Both the position numbers and the translations under genes were made by a program. This document shows, piece by piece, positions 11,475 to 20,313 of a DNA stretch of 48,807 nucleotides. The stretch comes from Bdellovibrionales bacterium RIFOXYD1_FULL_53_11 (GTDB lineage: Bacteria; Bdellovibrionota; UBA1018): positions 12,521-61,327 of the forward strand of contig MEQJ01000104.1 in NCBI GenBank assembly GCA_001770165.1, written 5' to 3'. Every line of letters begins with the position of its first letter. Position 1 is the stretch's first letter. The notes beneath the pieces were generated by a model. It saw only the letters and a list, made by a program, of their open reading frames with translations. It was not told where the DNA came from and made no database searches.

Positions 11475-12307
11475 ATCACCATCTGATTTGTTTTGTTGAA
11501 TGGCGGCGGCACCGCCCTGGTAAGCTGCTCCGCCTTTGGCTGGTTCCGTGCAAGAACCTCTTTTGCAAGATTCAAGTATGCAAGACAGCCCTTTGATTCG
11601 ATATCATATAGCAGTATGGGCTTCCCGAAGCTGGAACATTCGCTGAGTCGCACATTTCTCGGCACTATTGTTTCAAATACCTTTTCTCCGAAATGCGCGC
11701 GCACCTCTTTGACCACTTCATGTGACAAGTTCATGCGTGTATCAAACATGGTCAGAACAATGCCCTCTTCTTCAAGTGCGGGGTTGAGGTTCTGTTTGAT
11801 AAGCGAAACCGTATACAGGAGCTGCGAAAGCCCCTCGAGTGCGAAGTATTCACACTGCAAAGGAACCAGAAAGCTGTCTGCCGCAGTCAGGGCGTTAACG
11901 GTTAAAAGCCCGAGCGACGGCGGGCAATCAATCAAAATATAATCAAACCTGCTTTTGATTTCCGAGACAACCGCCTTCAGTTTGGCCTCTCTCGCAAAAG
12001 CAGAAACAAGCTCTATTTCGGCGCCTGCAAGATCATTTGTCGCTGGCGCAACAAACAGGCAATCCATTTCGGTGGGTTTGATGATATCTTCAATCCTGGT
12101 CTGACCGATCAGGGCATGATAAATTGTTCCGCCCGCGGCAACACTGCTTTTATCAACGCCCAAAGCACTTGAGGCATTTGCCTGGGGATCAAAATCAATT
12201 ACGAGCGTTTTTCGTTCGGCTACGGCAAGAGATGCCGCCAGATTTATCGTAGTCGTTGTCTTGCCAACTCCACCTTTTTGATTTGCAAGGGCGATTACTT
12301 TACCCAT
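11471..12307 (-). CDS. parA: Chromosome partitioning ATPase ParA (Soj)
   Basis: A 278-residue ParA-type ATPase of the chromosomal Soj group, lacking the N-terminal DNA-binding extension of plasmid ParA proteins. The deviant Walker A (KGGVGKTTT) starts at about residue 11, followed by DFDPQANASSALG and the switch region DCPPSLGLLT. ATG start at 12307 with GGAGGG ten bases upstream. It drives origin segregation together with ParB and parS. The 223 bases before it hold a strong hairpin and one parS-like site and no gene. Confidence 0.97.
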   Translation of the reverse strand: MGKVIALANQKGGVGKTTTTINLAASLAVAERKTLVIDFDPQANASSALGVDKSSVAAGGTIYHALIGQTRIEDIIKPTEMDCLFVAPATNDLAGAEIELVSAFAREAKLKAVVSEIKSRFDYILIDCPPSLGLLTVNALTAADSFLVPLQCEYFALEGLSQLLYTVSLIKQNLNPALEEEGIVLTMFDTRMNLSHEVVKEVRAHFGEKVFETIVPRNVRLSECSSFGKPILLYDIESKGCLAYLNLAKEVLARNQPKAEQLTRAVPPPFNKTNQMVI

Positions 12308-12341
12308 TTACTGATGTCCCTCCAAATTTTCCATCCGCAAC

Positions 12342-12366
12342 CGGGAGCGCCTTTGCGGCGCTCCCG
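12342..12366. promoter_or_regulatory. Strong perfect hairpin in the parA leader
   Basis: CGGGAGCGCC (12342-12351), a five-base loop TTTGC, then GGCGCTCCCG (12357-12366): ten perfect G/C-rich pairs. It sits about 35 bases before the parA start on the minus strand. No T-run follows on either strand, so it is not a standard intrinsic terminator. It could partially stop or stabilise transcripts running from rsmG into parA. Confidence 0.5.
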
Positions 12367-12500
12367 CGAACTTGCGGTTGTGGTTGTGTGGGTAATCTCA
12401 AGCCTACTCAAAACTTTTTGTCGTTTGGAGCGACTACTCTTTGAGGATAGGCGTGAATATTTTTCACAGCAAGAAAAATCTTTGCTTAAATAACAAAAAA

Positions 12501-12516
12501 AGTTTCACGTGGAACA
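12501..12516. promoter_or_regulatory. parS: parS-like site 1
   Basis: AGTTTCACGTGGAACA matches the bacterial parS consensus TGTTTCACGTGAAACA at 14 of 16 positions, including the CACGTG core. It lies between rsmG and parA, where ParB of this lineage would be expected to load. Confidence 0.8.
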
Positions 12517-12530
12517 CGATCTTTGGATAT

Positions 12531-13166
12531 TCATTCGGTCAAGCGGCCCGGATCTCTAACCAGTTTAATAAAAACCCTTTCTCTGTCGCGGCGCGCCCCT
12601 ACATTATACTTGTGGGTATTTGAAATTTTTATTCCGCTGCATTTTTGTGTTTCGAGCAATTTTTTTTCTTCTTTTTCCCATTTTGGCCCCTTCAGCAAAA
12701 TTAAATTGTTCCACGTGGAACATTTCCGAATCCATCCGAAGATCCTGTCAAGCGGTCCAACCGCCTTTGCTACAATGGTGTTTACGCGATTTTCTCTCAA
12801 ATACTCTTCGCCTCTGCCATAAAACACGCAAACATTATCAAGCGAGAGCTCTATGACCGCGCGCTTTAAAAATTCTGCCTTGTTTTTTTCTGACTCCGCC
12901 AAAATCCATTGCTTCGAATCAATTATGGCGCAAAGTATTCCGGGCAGACCCGCGCCGGAGCCGAGGTCCATTGCCGGATAATCAACGAGCCCGCTCTTTG
13001 TGAGGAAAACGGCCTCATACACGCAATCGAAATAAAATTCCTCTTCGTTTCTTATTCGTGTCAAATTCTGTTTCATGTTTTCGGCCTGAATAAGAGAATA
13101 GAAAATATTGATCCGTTCGAATTTCTTTCTGTCTCCATCCAGCATATTCAACAGATCATTACTCAT
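12531..13166 (-). CDS. rsmG: 16S rRNA (guanine-N7) methyltransferase RsmG
   Basis: A 211-residue S-adenosylmethionine-dependent methyltransferase that modifies a guanine of the 530 loop of 16S rRNA (G527 in E. coli). The SAM-binding loop [10 protein letters not shown] is at about residue 67, followed by [11 protein letters not shown] and the [14 protein letters not shown]-terminal pattern (gidB family). The ATG overlaps the mnmG stop by four bases. A perfect parS-like palindrome is embedded in its coding sequence near the 3' end. Confidence 0.93.
   Translation of the reverse strand: MSNDLLNMLDGDRKKFERINIFYSLIQAENMKQNLTRIRNEEEFYFDCVYEAVFLTKSGLVDYPAMDLGSGAGLPGILCAIIDSKQWILAESEKNKAEFLKRAVIELSLDNVCVFYGRGEEYLRENRVNTIVAKAVGPLDRIFGWIRKCSTWNNLILLKGPKWEKEEKKLLETQKCSGIKISNTHKYNVGARRDRERVFIKLVRDPGRLTE
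12707..12722. promoter_or_regulatory. parS: parS-like site 2, perfect palindrome inside rsmG
   Basis: TGTTCCACGTGGAACA is a perfect 16-base palindrome. It differs from the consensus parS at two symmetric positions and keeps the CACGTG core. It lies 206 bases from site 1, in the same orientation-free arrangement, inside rsmG. Two such sites this close to parAB are very unlikely by chance. Confidence 0.85.
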
Positions 13167-15001
13167 TGCCTATCCCTTTTTCTCCGCTCTTCTGAAATTT
13201 TGATAAATATGACCAAATTTGCAACTGCGGCCGGGGTAATCCCGGGCATTCGGTTCATCTGTCCCAACGTCTCCGGCCTTGTTGCCTTGAGCCTGTTTTT
13301 AATCTCATTCGAAAGCCCCGGCACTTTGTCATACTCCACCCATGCCGGGATTTTCATTCGCTCCTGTCTTTTGACCCCATCCAACAACTCCAAATCCCTC
13401 TTGATGTATCCTTCATATTTTATCTGCGTTTCAATCTGTTCGTAGACTTCGCGTCTGGCATCAAGCCCGGGAAGTCCAAGCTCACAAAGTGTCCGCCAGT
13501 TAATCTCGGGCCGCTTTAATAGCTCTGCGGCCGAAACACCCTGTTTCATCCGATGATTTTCTGCAATATTCTTGTACTTTTTGATTGAATTGAGTTTTTC
13601 GGAGGTAATATCAACCTCTTTCTGACCAATAAGCCCCGCTCCCGCCGCCAGCTCAAAGAGTCTGATGTCGGCATTGTCTTCTCGTAAGGAAAGCCTGTGT
13701 TCGGCGCGCGAAGTAAACATCCTGTATGGCTCATCCGCCCCCCTTGTGGTCAGGTCATCAATCATAACCCCTATATATGCCATTTCCCTGGAAATAATCA
13801 GTGAATCTTTGTTCTGCGCCAACAGGGCGGCATTGGCGCCAGCAACAAGACCCTGTGCGGCGGCCTCTTCGTAGCCCGAGGTGCCGTTTATCTGACCGGC
13901 AAAAAATAATCCCGCAACATCTTTTGATTCAAGTGTCGACCTTAATATTCGTGGATCAATACAATCGTATTCAACAGCATATCCAAATCTTGTAAAAACA
14001 GCATTTTCAAGCCCGGCAATGGCGCGAATAAACTCTTCCTGCACATCGCTTGGCAGGCTTGTCGAAATCCCATTGGGATAATATTCATCCCCATCCAACC
14101 CCTCGGGCTCCAAAAAAACCTGGTGCTGATTCCGGTTAAAAAATCTTTTGACCTTGTCTTCAATAGAAGGACAATATCTTGGACCAACCCCCTTGATCTC
14201 TCCTGCAAATAAAGGAGAGCGGTTAATGTTTTTATTAATTATTTCATGGACTTGCGGGTTTGTATATGTAATATGACAGCTGATCTGTCTTAGTGCGGGA
14301 AATACAGGGGATTTTACATAAAAAGAAAATGGTCTTGGCTCGTTGTCGCCGCGTTGCTCCTGCAGTTTTGAAAAATCAATACTCCTTTTCAAAATTCTGG
14401 CCGGGGTTCCTGTCTTAAGTCGAAATAATTCAAAACCACAGCTCTCCAGTGATTGGCTCAGGATGTTTGAGGCGCGGTCGCCATGGCGACCGCCGATTGT
14501 TTTGTTTTTGCCAGTATGCATGAGCCCGCGCAAAAAGGTCCCTGCAGCAACGACAACGGCCCGGGCCTCAATCCGCCCGGCATCAGCCAAAACAACGCCA
14601 TCCACACGATCGCAAGGATTTATTGAAATCGAGCAAGCCTCATCTGCAATAATTTTCAAATTCCTTGCGTTCGCAAGGATTTCTCCTGCCTCCCGGGAAT
14701 ATACATACTTGTCGCACTGCGCCCGCGTGGCTCTAACCGCAGGACCCTTGCTCGCATTCAAAATTCTATACTGAATGGCGCTCCGGTCGGCCACTATGCC
14801 CATTATCCCGCCTAGCGCATCAACCTCTTTAACTAGCTGCCCCTTGCCCAGCCCGCCTATCGAAGGGTTACAAGACATCGCCGCAATTTTTCCGGCGTCA
14901 AAAGTCACAAGCGCAGTTTTACAACCAAGCCTTGACGCAGCATATGCAGCTTCGGCGCCCGCATGCCCGGCGCCAATCACTACGACATCAAACCTTTCCA
15001 C
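13163..15001 (-). CDS. mnmG: tRNA uridine-5-carboxymethylaminomethyl modification enzyme MnmG
   Basis: A 612-residue FAD protein (GidA) that, with MnmE, modifies U34 of tRNAs. The FAD-binding motif [18 protein letters not shown] starts at residue 9; this family usually has Cys where the second Ala of HAGA occurs here. Other family segments are visible: [39 protein letters not shown] and [19 protein letters not shown]. The C-terminal helical domain is complete. Start is GTG at 15001, four bases after the sodB stop, with no obvious ribosome site, suggesting reinitiation after sodB. Confidence 0.96.
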   Translation of the reverse strand: MERFDVVVIGAGHAGAEAAYAASRLGCKTALVTFDAGKIAAMSCNPSIGGLGKGQLVKEVDALGGIMGIVADRSAIQYRILNASKGPAVRATRAQCDKYVYSREAGEILANARNLKIIADEACSISINPCDRVDGVVLADAGRIEARAVVVAAGTFLRGLMHTGKNKTIGGRHGDRASNILSQSLESCGFELFRLKTGTPARILKRSIDFSKLQEQRGDNEPRPFSFYVKSPVFPALRQISCHITYTNPQVHEIINKNINRSPLFAGEIKGVGPRYCPSIEDKVKRFFNRNQHQVFLEPEGLDGDEYYPNGISTSLPSDVQEEFIRAIAGLENAVFTRFGYAVEYDCIDPRILRSTLESKDVAGLFFAGQINGTSGYEEAAAQGLVAGANAALLAQNKDSLIISREMAYIGVMIDDLTTRGADEPYRMFTSRAEHRLSLREDNADIRLFELAAGAGLIGQKEVDITSEKLNSIKKYKNIAENHRMKQGVSAAELLKRPEINWRTLCELGLPGLDARREVYEQIETQIKYEGYIKRDLELLDGVKRQERMKIPAWVEYDKVPGLSNEIKNRLKATRPETLGQMNRMPGITPAAVANLVIFIKISEERRKRDRQ

Positions 15002-15005
15002 AAAA

Positions 15006-15581
15006 TCACAAATTTTTTGTTACAAAATCCCAGTTAACAAGATCCCAAAAGGTCTCAACAAACTTTGCGCGGTTGTTACGGTAGTCAATGTAATAAGCGT
15101 GCTCCCAGACATCACACGTCATCACCGGCACCTTCCCCGAAGTCATGGGATTTCCGGCATTCGAGGTGGCATCAACAACAAGCCTTCCTTCGGCACTTTT
15201 GACAAGCCACGCCCAGCCAGAGCCGAATTGACCGACCGCCGCCTGGATGAACTTGTCCTTGAACAGCTCGAAAGAACCGAAATCCTTTTCAATTGCTGAT
15301 TTTAATGCGCCGGAAGGCTGCCCGCCGCCATCCGGCTTCATGCAGTTCCAAAAAAATGTATGATTCCATACCTGGGCAGCATTGTTGAAAACCGGCCCCT
15401 GTGCCGTTTTGATGATCTCTTCAAGTGTCGCGTTTTCCAGCGCCGTGCCGGAAATCAGCTTGTTTAGATTTGTCACATAGGTCGCGTGATGCTTCCCGTA
15501 GTGGAATTCAAGTGTCTCCTTTGAAATTTTTGGCGCAAGAGCCCCTATCTGATAAGGCAATTCGGGTAGTTTGTGAATCAT
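15006..15581 (-). CDS. sodB: Iron-type superoxide dismutase
   Basis: A 191-residue cytoplasmic Fe/Mn superoxide dismutase. The four metal ligands are present: His27 (EFHYGKHH), His74 (WNHTFFW), Asp157 and His161 (DVWEHAYY). Gln70 in AAQVWNH is the iron-type position for the active-site glutamine. The ATG has a strong AGGAAGGAA ribosome site. It opens a minus-strand block with mnmG directly downstream. It protects an otherwise anaerobic-looking metabolism from superoxide. Confidence 0.96.
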   Translation of the reverse strand: MIHKLPELPYQIGALAPKISKETLEFHYGKHHATYVTNLNKLISGTALENATLEEIIKTAQGPVFNNAAQVWNHTFFWNCMKPDGGGQPSGALKSAIEKDFGSFELFKDKFIQAAVGQFGSGWAWLVKSAEGRLVVDATSNAGNPMTSGKVPVMTCDVWEHAYYIDYRNNRAKFVETFWDLVNWDFVTKNL

Positions 15582-15611
15582 ATTAATGTTCCTTCCTTTT
15601 GTTTATGACCC

Positions 15612-15639
15612 AATATGTCACTCATTTGCCGCAAGTCAA
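15612..15639 (-). promoter_or_regulatory. Candidate sigma-70 promoter for sodB
   Basis: On the minus strand TTGACT (complement of 15634-15639) is followed after 16 bases by CATATT (complement of 15612-15617), and the sodB ATG comes 30 bases later. Both boxes are close to the -35/-10 consensus. It would drive the sodB-mnmG-rsmG block. Confidence 0.45.
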
Positions 15640-15666
15640 TTTTTCCTAAATTGAAAATAGTGTTTT

Positions 15667-15679
15667 GGCGTGTTACGCC
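15667..15679. promoter_or_regulatory. Small dyad in the sodB/ferredoxin divergent region
   Basis: GGCGT, a three-base spacer, then ACGCC: a perfect five-base-arm inverted repeat 44 bases before the ferredoxin start in the 141-base divergent gap. It could be a regulator-binding site for either operon. Short, so possibly chance. Confidence 0.25.
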
Positions 15680-15722
15680 CGAAATAACCGGCTATTTGTA
15701 TATCAGCCCACAGGAGGCCCGC

Positions 15723-15962
15723 ATGAATAAAAAACTTCCAACCGTTGATATCAAGGTTGACCAGTGCAAGGGATGCATGCTGTGTATCGACAGCTGCCCG
15801 CAAAAAGTGCTTACCATGTCCACTACGTTCAATATCCTCGGATATCAATTTGCACAGCTTTCGGCCGAAGGATGCACGGGTTGCGATTCTTGTTATTATG
15901 CATGTCCGGAACCCGGCGCCATAACAATAATCAAAGAAAGAAAGAAGAGGGCAACGCCATGA
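15723..15962 (+). CDS. 2[4Fe-4S] ferredoxin subunit of 2-oxoacid:ferredoxin oxidoreductase
   Basis: A 79-residue delta-type ferredoxin subunit that passes electrons from the oxidoreductase to external ferredoxin. Two cluster motifs are visible: [12 protein letters not shown] (residues about 15-26) and [15 protein letters not shown] (about 51-65). I start at the ATG at 15723, which follows AGGAGG by five bases; a longer open frame upstream has no such site. Its stop overlaps the alpha-subunit start (ATGA). Confidence 0.92.
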   Translation: MNKKLPTVDIKVDQCKGCMLCIDSCPQKVLTMSTTFNILGYQFAQLSAEGCTGCDSCYYACPEPGAITIIKERKKRATP

Positions 15963-17017
15963 AGCGGGAACTTATCAAGGGCAATGAGGCCGTTATCAAG
16001 GGCGCCGTTCTTGCCGGTTGTACGCACTATTTCGGCTATCCAATCACGCCGGCCAGCGAAATCGCACAGGCCGCCTCATATTATCTGCCCCTTTTTGGCG
16101 GCACCTTTATTCAGGCAGAAAGCGAGGTCGCCGCAATCAACATGGTATACGGCGCATCGTCCGCCGGCGTGCGAACCATGACCGCCTCAAGCGGTCCCGG
16201 AATGAGCCTGAAGCAGGAGGGCATCAGCTATCTCGCGGGCTCCGAGCTGCCGGCAGTAATTGTGGACATCATGCGCGCCGGCCCCGGTCTCGGCAACATC
16301 TGGCCCGAGCAGTCCGACTACCATCAGGTGGTAAAGGGCGGGGGGCACGGAAACTACAAGACCATAGTGCTTGCTCCAAACTCGGCGCAAGAGATGTGCG
16401 ATCTCACAATACTCGCGTTTGATCTCTCCGATAAATACCGATGCACCGCAGTCGTGCTCACGGATGGATATACCGGCCAGATGATGGAACCGGTTGAATT
16501 TCCGGAAGAGCTCAAAAAAGCTCCATACAAGGAGTGGGCCCTCTATGCGGATCAGAAACATCGCAAAAACCTTGTGACCTCCATCTTCATGAGCCCGCAA
16601 ACGCTCTTCGAGGTCAACACCCGCCTCAACCAGCGCTACAAAACCATCGAAAACAACGAAGTGCTGTTTGAAGACCTGCACGCATCTGATGCCAAGCTCG
16701 TGATTGTCGCCTATGGAATCATGAGTCGCGTGGCACATAACGCGATTGAAGAGCTTCGCGCTTCCGGCCTAAAAGTCGGCTTGATGCGCCCGAAAACCCT
16801 CTGGCCGTTCCCTGTCAAAAAATTAAAGGAGCTGTGCACGTCCGCGCAGGCATTCCTTGTGGCCGAGATGTCAAACGGCCAGATGCTCGAAGACGTGAAA
16901 CTTGCCATCGAACATTCGCGCCCGATCGAGTTCTTCGGCACCTGGGGCGGCACCGTCCCGTCTGTTGACGAACTCAAGAGCGCAATCAAAACCACCTACG
17001 AAAAAACAACCAGATAA
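15959..17017 (+). CDS. vorB: 2-oxoacid:ferredoxin oxidoreductase alpha subunit (VorB/KorA type)
   Basis: A 352-residue alpha subunit with the pyrimidine-binding and transketolase C-terminal domains. The [29 protein letters not shown] start, [19 protein letters not shown], and the [20 protein letters not shown] motif are typical. The complex oxidises a 2-oxoacid with CoA, giving acyl-CoA, CO2 and reduced ferredoxin, or runs in reverse. The closest family I recall is VorB (2-oxoisovalerate), but KorA (2-oxoglutarate) enzymes of deltaproteobacteria look very similar, so the substrate is open. ATG at 15959 overlaps the ferredoxin stop. Confidence 0.93.
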   Translation: MKRELIKGNEAVIKGAVLAGCTHYFGYPITPASEIAQAASYYLPLFGGTFIQAESEVAAINMVYGASSAGVRTMTASSGPGMSLKQEGISYLAGSELPAVIVDIMRAGPGLGNIWPEQSDYHQVVKGGGHGNYKTIVLAPNSAQEMCDLTILAFDLSDKYRCTAVVLTDGYTGQMMEPVEFPEELKKAPYKEWALYADQKHRKNLVTSIFMSPQTLFEVNTRLNQRYKTIENNEVLFEDLHASDAKLVIVAYGIMSRVAHNAIEELRASGLKVGLMRPKTLWPFPVKKLKELCTSAQAFLVAEMSNGQMLEDVKLAIEHSRPIEFFGTWGGTVPSVDELKSAIKTTYEKTTR

Positions 17018-17035
17018 AGCTGGAGGCCCCACGAT

Positions 17036-18460
17036 ATGGAAGAAAAAGAAATTGTTACCAAAGGCAAACCCGAGGCTCTGTACGAAACGTTCTTTCGCAA
17101 GGACGGCAAAGACAAGTCAACCACCCATTACTGCCCCGGCTGCGGCCACGGCCGCGTGCACAAGCTGATTGCCGAGTCCCTTAACGAGCTGGGCGTTGCG
17201 GACCGGGCGGTATTTGTCTCTCCGGTCGGCTGTTCGGTGTTTGCATATTATTATATGAATATGGGCAACGTACAGGCCGCGCACGGCCGCGCACCCGCAG
17301 TTGGCACCGGAGTTGCCCGCGCACGGCCGGACAGCATTGTCATCAGCTATCAGGGCGACGGGGATCTGGCGGCCATCGGCACGGCTGAAATACTTCATGC
17401 CGCGAACCGCGGCGAAAACATGACCGTAATTTTCATTAACAATGCAATTTACGGAATGACCGGCGGCCAGATGGCCCCCACCACCATGATCGGCCAGAAA
17501 ACCCTTACCTCTCCGCGCGGCAGGTCGTCGGACAATGAGGGTTTTCCGATCCGCATGTGCGAAATCATCTCGACACTTGAGGCTCCGGTTTATGTTGAAC
17601 GCACCAGCTGTACTGACGTCAAAAATATTTTAAAAACAAAGCGCGCGATCAAAAAGGCGTTCAAGCTCCAAACAGAGCGCAAGGGGTTTTCGTTCATTGA
17701 AATACTTTGCGCCTGCCCGACCGGCTGGAAAAAAACCCCCAGGGATTCGATCAAATGGATCCAGGAAACGCTTGAGCCGTATTTCAAACCGGGCGTCTAC
17801 AAGGACGCGTCAGAAACCGCCCAGCCCAAACCGCGCATTGAGCCGTCAACCGATCCTGAACAGATCTTCACCGCACTCAACCTGCAAAAAGGCAAGTCCC
17901 CGCGCGCCACCGGCCGCAACATCGGCGAAAAGCGCATCAAGCTCGCCGGCTTTGGCGGACAGGGCGCTCTCACCGCCGGAGTTGCGATTGCCACCGCCGG
18001 CATGCATGACGGCTTTGACGTATCATGGCTTCCGTCCTATGGACCCGAGATGCGCGGAGGCACGGCAAATTGTTCGGTAATTATTTCGGACAAGCGCATC
18101 GGCATGCCGGTTGTGCTGAATCCCAATATCCTGGTGGCCCTGAACGGCCCGTCCCTTGATTCCTTCGAAGACGACGTCACTCCCGGCGGCCTTGTAATTG
18201 TCAACAGCTCCCTCATTGAGCGCAAGCTGAAGCGAGCAGACGTCAAATCCGTCTATGTCCCGCTCACGGAAATCGCAACCAATCTGGGGCTCAAGGCGGC
18301 GGCCAATATGGTCGCGCTTGGCGTTGTTCTTGGCTGCGAAAAACTTTTTGACAAGGAGCGCCTGCATGAGGTTTTTAAAACCTCGCTAAAACGCAAAGAC
18401 ACGCTCGAAATGAACATCAAAGCCGTTAATGCCGGTTTTGAGTTCGTACAAAAACACTAG
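17036..18460 (+). CDS. 2-oxoacid:ferredoxin oxidoreductase, fused beta and gamma subunits
   Basis: A 474-residue fusion. Residues 1 to about 285 are the thiamine-diphosphate beta subunit: YCPGCGHG at 32-38, the GDGDLAAIGTAEILHAANRG magnesium/TPP motif and NNAIYGMTGGQMAPTT. A linker of about 20 residues rich in Pro, Ser and Thr leads to the gamma subunit from about residue 300 (KLAGFGGQGALTAG, then SYGPEMRGGTANCSVIIS). The classical complexes have separate beta and gamma chains; here one chain fixes them 1:1. It completes the operon after the ferredoxin and alpha genes, 18 bases after alpha. Its TAG stop lies within a CTAG shared with the stop of the opposite-strand regulator. Confidence 0.95.
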   Translation: MEEKEIVTKGKPEALYETFFRKDGKDKSTTHYCPGCGHGRVHKLIAESLNELGVADRAVFVSPVGCSVFAYYYMNMGNVQAAHGRAPAVGTGVARARPDSIVISYQGDGDLAAIGTAEILHAANRGENMTVIFINNAIYGMTGGQMAPTTMIGQKTLTSPRGRSSDNEGFPIRMCEIISTLEAPVYVERTSCTDVKNILKTKRAIKKAFKLQTERKGFSFIEILCACPTGWKKTPRDSIKWIQETLEPYFKPGVYKDASETAQPKPRIEPSTDPEQIFTALNLQKGKSPRATGRNIGEKRIKLAGFGGQGALTAGVAIATAGMHDGFDVSWLPSYGPEMRGGTANCSVIISDKRIGMPVVLNPNILVALNGPSLDSFEDDVTPGGLVIVNSSLIERKLKRADVKSVYVPLTEIATNLGLKAAANMVALGVVLGCEKLFDKERLHEVFKTSLKRKDTLEMNIKAVNAGFEFVQKH

Positions 18461-18783
18461 TCCAGAAAATCTTCCGGCGGGCCCTTGGGGCTTTGACGCA
18501 TGCGCGGGCGGACGCTGCCCTGGCTGCCGGTTTGGATTCCGCCACTTCCCCGCTCAAGCCTGAACTGAAGATCGAGCGCGGTCATGACATCAAGCAGCTT
18601 GTCAAGCCGAAGCGTGGATTTGCCGTTTTCAAGCATATAAATAAACACTACGCCACACCCCGCCAGGGCGCCCAATTGCTCTTGAGTCAGCCTCAGCAGC
18701 TTGCGTTGTTGTCGTATTTTAAGCGCCAAACCACCGACAGTCTTAGCCCTGTCCATCTTCTGACAATTATCCGGTTCACTCAT
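18457..18783 (-). CDS. XRE-family regulator, HipB-like, no toxin partner
   Basis: About 108 residues from the ATG at 18783; a nearer ATG at 18756 is possible, and neither has a strong ribosome site. The helix-turn-helix spans about residues 17-70: LALKIRQQRKLLRLTQEQLGALAG, then IYMLENGKSTLRLDKLLDVMTALDLQF, the pattern of HipB/Y4mF-type DNA-binding proteins. The tail is Gly/Ser/Pro-rich and looks disordered. No HipA-type kinase lies next to it, so a toxin-antitoxin role is not supported. It is divergent from the Qmo-like/hydrogenase operon and shares an 79-base gap with it that contains a clean inverted repeat, so it is a candidate local regulator of that operon and of itself. Confidence 0.75.
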   Translation of the reverse strand: MSEPDNCQKMDRAKTVGGLALKIRQQRKLLRLTQEQLGALAGCGVVFIYMLENGKSTLRLDKLLDVMTALDLQFRLERGSGGIQTGSQGSVRPRMRQSPKGPPEDFLD

Positions 18784-18790
18784 TAAGATT

Positions 18791-18806
18791 GCAATATGTT
18801 TATTGC
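18791..18806. promoter_or_regulatory. Candidate operator between the XRE regulator and the hydrogenase operon
   Basis: GCAATA, spacer TGTT, then TATTGC: a perfect 6-4-6 inverted repeat, the size XRE/HipB dimers usually bind. It lies eight bases before the regulator start and 57 bases before the hdrA start. TTGCTT (18803-18808) overlaps it and is followed after 18 bases by TACAAA (18827-18832), a possible plus-strand promoter, so a bound protein could block both genes. Confidence 0.45.
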
Positions 18807-18862
18807 TTGCATTAAAAGCCTTTTTGTACAAAATATAACTAAATTTTTCGGAGGCAAGATTA

Positions 18863-20293
18863 ATGACTGGAAATAACAATCGCGGGGTTTTGTTCAAGGA
18901 ACATTCAGACTATCAATTCATTGATGCCAAGGTAAATTCCAACACTCTCGTAATAGGCGGAGGAATTGCCGGCATCCAGGCCTCCCTGGAGGTCGCCAAT
19001 GCCGGTTATCAAGTTTATCTTGTTGAAAAAAGCGGCACCATCGGCGGGCACATGGCCATGTTCGACAAAACCTTTCCTACGCTCGACTGTGCCGCCTGTA
19101 TTCTTACGCCGAAAATGGTGGAAGTCGGGCAGAATCCCAATATCAAACTGATGACGCTCTCCGAGGTCAAGGAAGTCCGGGGCGCTCCCGGAAATTTTAA
19201 AGTGAAAATCGAGATGAAAACACGGAGAGTTGACATCGCGACATGCATCGGTTGCGGAATATGCACCGAAAAATGCCCCGCCAGGGCGCCAAGCGAATTT
19301 GATGCCGGCATCTCACAAAGAAAAGCGATTTATATCCCGTTTCCGCAGGCGGTTCCCAATAAATATCTTGTCGACAAGGATTCCTGCACCTATTTCAAAA
19401 CAGGAAAATGCAGGGTTTGTGAAAAAGTCTGCCCCGCAGGCTCGGTCAAGCTTGATGACAAGGATTCGGAAATCGAGATCGAGGTGGGAAACATTATTGT
19501 TGCCACCGGCTTCAAACCCTTTGATCCGGCTCGCGCGGAACAATTCGGTTACGGCAGATATAAAAACGTGCTGGCCCCGCTTCAATTCGAGCGGCTTATC
19601 AACGCCTCGGGGCCGACCGCCGGACAGATCAAAATGCAGACCCAGGACAAAAAGGGCAAGTGGGTTTACTCTACGGACGGAAATGAGCCGGAGTCGGTCG
19701 CGATCATCCACTGCGTAGGCAGCCGCGACCACAATTACAACAAGCACTGTTCGCGGGTTTGCTGCATGTACTCTCTCAAGTTTGCGCATCTGATCAAGGA
19801 AAAACTTCCGAACGCCGAGGTCTTTGAATACTACATCGACATGCGCGCCTTCGGTAAGGGTTATGAAGAATTCTATCAGAGAATCAAGGAAGAGGGCGTT
19901 CATATCATAAGGGGCCGCACCGCCAAGGTCGAAGAGGCCGGCAACCGGCTCAAGATCCGGAGCGAGGACATTCTAGCTGGAAAGCTGATCGAACAGAATG
20001 TTGACATGGTTATTCTTTCTGCGGGCCTGGAGCCGCGTGAAAACGCAAAAAACATTGCGGGCATGCTGGACGTTTCTTCTGATGAGACCGGCTGGTTGAC
20101 CGAGGTCAATGACAAATCCGCACCGTTTGTTTCGAACAGACCCGGCATTTATCTCGCCGGCACCTGTCAGGGCCCCAAGGACATCCCGGACTCGGTGGCC
20201 CAGGCCTCCGCCGCCGCGGCAGTTGTCCTTCAAAGCATAGGCAGCGGAAAAATCAAGAAGTACGTAGCTGACACGACTGCAACATCGCTTTAA
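18863..20293 (+). CDS. hdrA: QmoA/HdrA-like FAD iron-sulfur flavoprotein
   Basis: A 476-residue HdrA-family flavoprotein. The FAD Rossmann motif GGGIAG is at residues 32-37, followed by the family's TFPTLDCAACILTPKM segment. Two [4Fe-4S] motifs are inserted in the flavin domain: CIGCGICTEKCP, and Cys-x7-Cys-x2-Cys-x3-CysPro (starting in CTYFKTGK). CVGSRDHNYNKHCSRVCCMYSLKFA and GPKDIPDSVAQASAAAA are family hallmarks. It lacks the N-terminal Cys domain and the C-terminal ferredoxin of full HdrA, as does QmoA of sulfate reducers. ATG at 18863 follows GGAGG. First gene of the operon; it should relay or split electrons between the hydrogenase side and the membrane subunit next door. Confidence 0.9.
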   Translation: MTGNNNRGVLFKEHSDYQFIDAKVNSNTLVIGGGIAGIQASLEVANAGYQVYLVEKSGTIGGHMAMFDKTFPTLDCAACILTPKMVEVGQNPNIKLMTLSEVKEVRGAPGNFKVKIEMKTRRVDIATCIGCGICTEKCPARAPSEFDAGISQRKAIYIPFPQAVPNKYLVDKDSCTYFKTGKCRVCEKVCPAGSVKLDDKDSEIEIEVGNIIVATGFKPFDPARAEQFGYGRYKNVLAPLQFERLINASGPTAGQIKMQTQDKKGKWVYSTDGNEPESVAIIHCVGSRDHNYNKHCSRVCCMYSLKFAHLIKEKLPNAEVFEYYIDMRAFGKGYEEFYQRIKEEGVHIIRGRTAKVEEAGNRLKIRSEDILAGKLIEQNVDMVILSAGLEPRENAKNIAGMLDVSSDETGWLTEVNDKSAPFVSNRPGIYLAGTCQGPKDIPDSVAQASAAAAVVLQSIGSGKIKKYVADTTATSL

Positions 20294-20313
20294 AAACCAT
20301 TTGAGGTTGAAAA

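Noticed and set aside
18457-18783. HipBA toxin-antitoxin pair
   Set aside because: Only the HipB-like part is present; the neighbours are an oxidoreductase and a flavoprotein, no HipA kinase.
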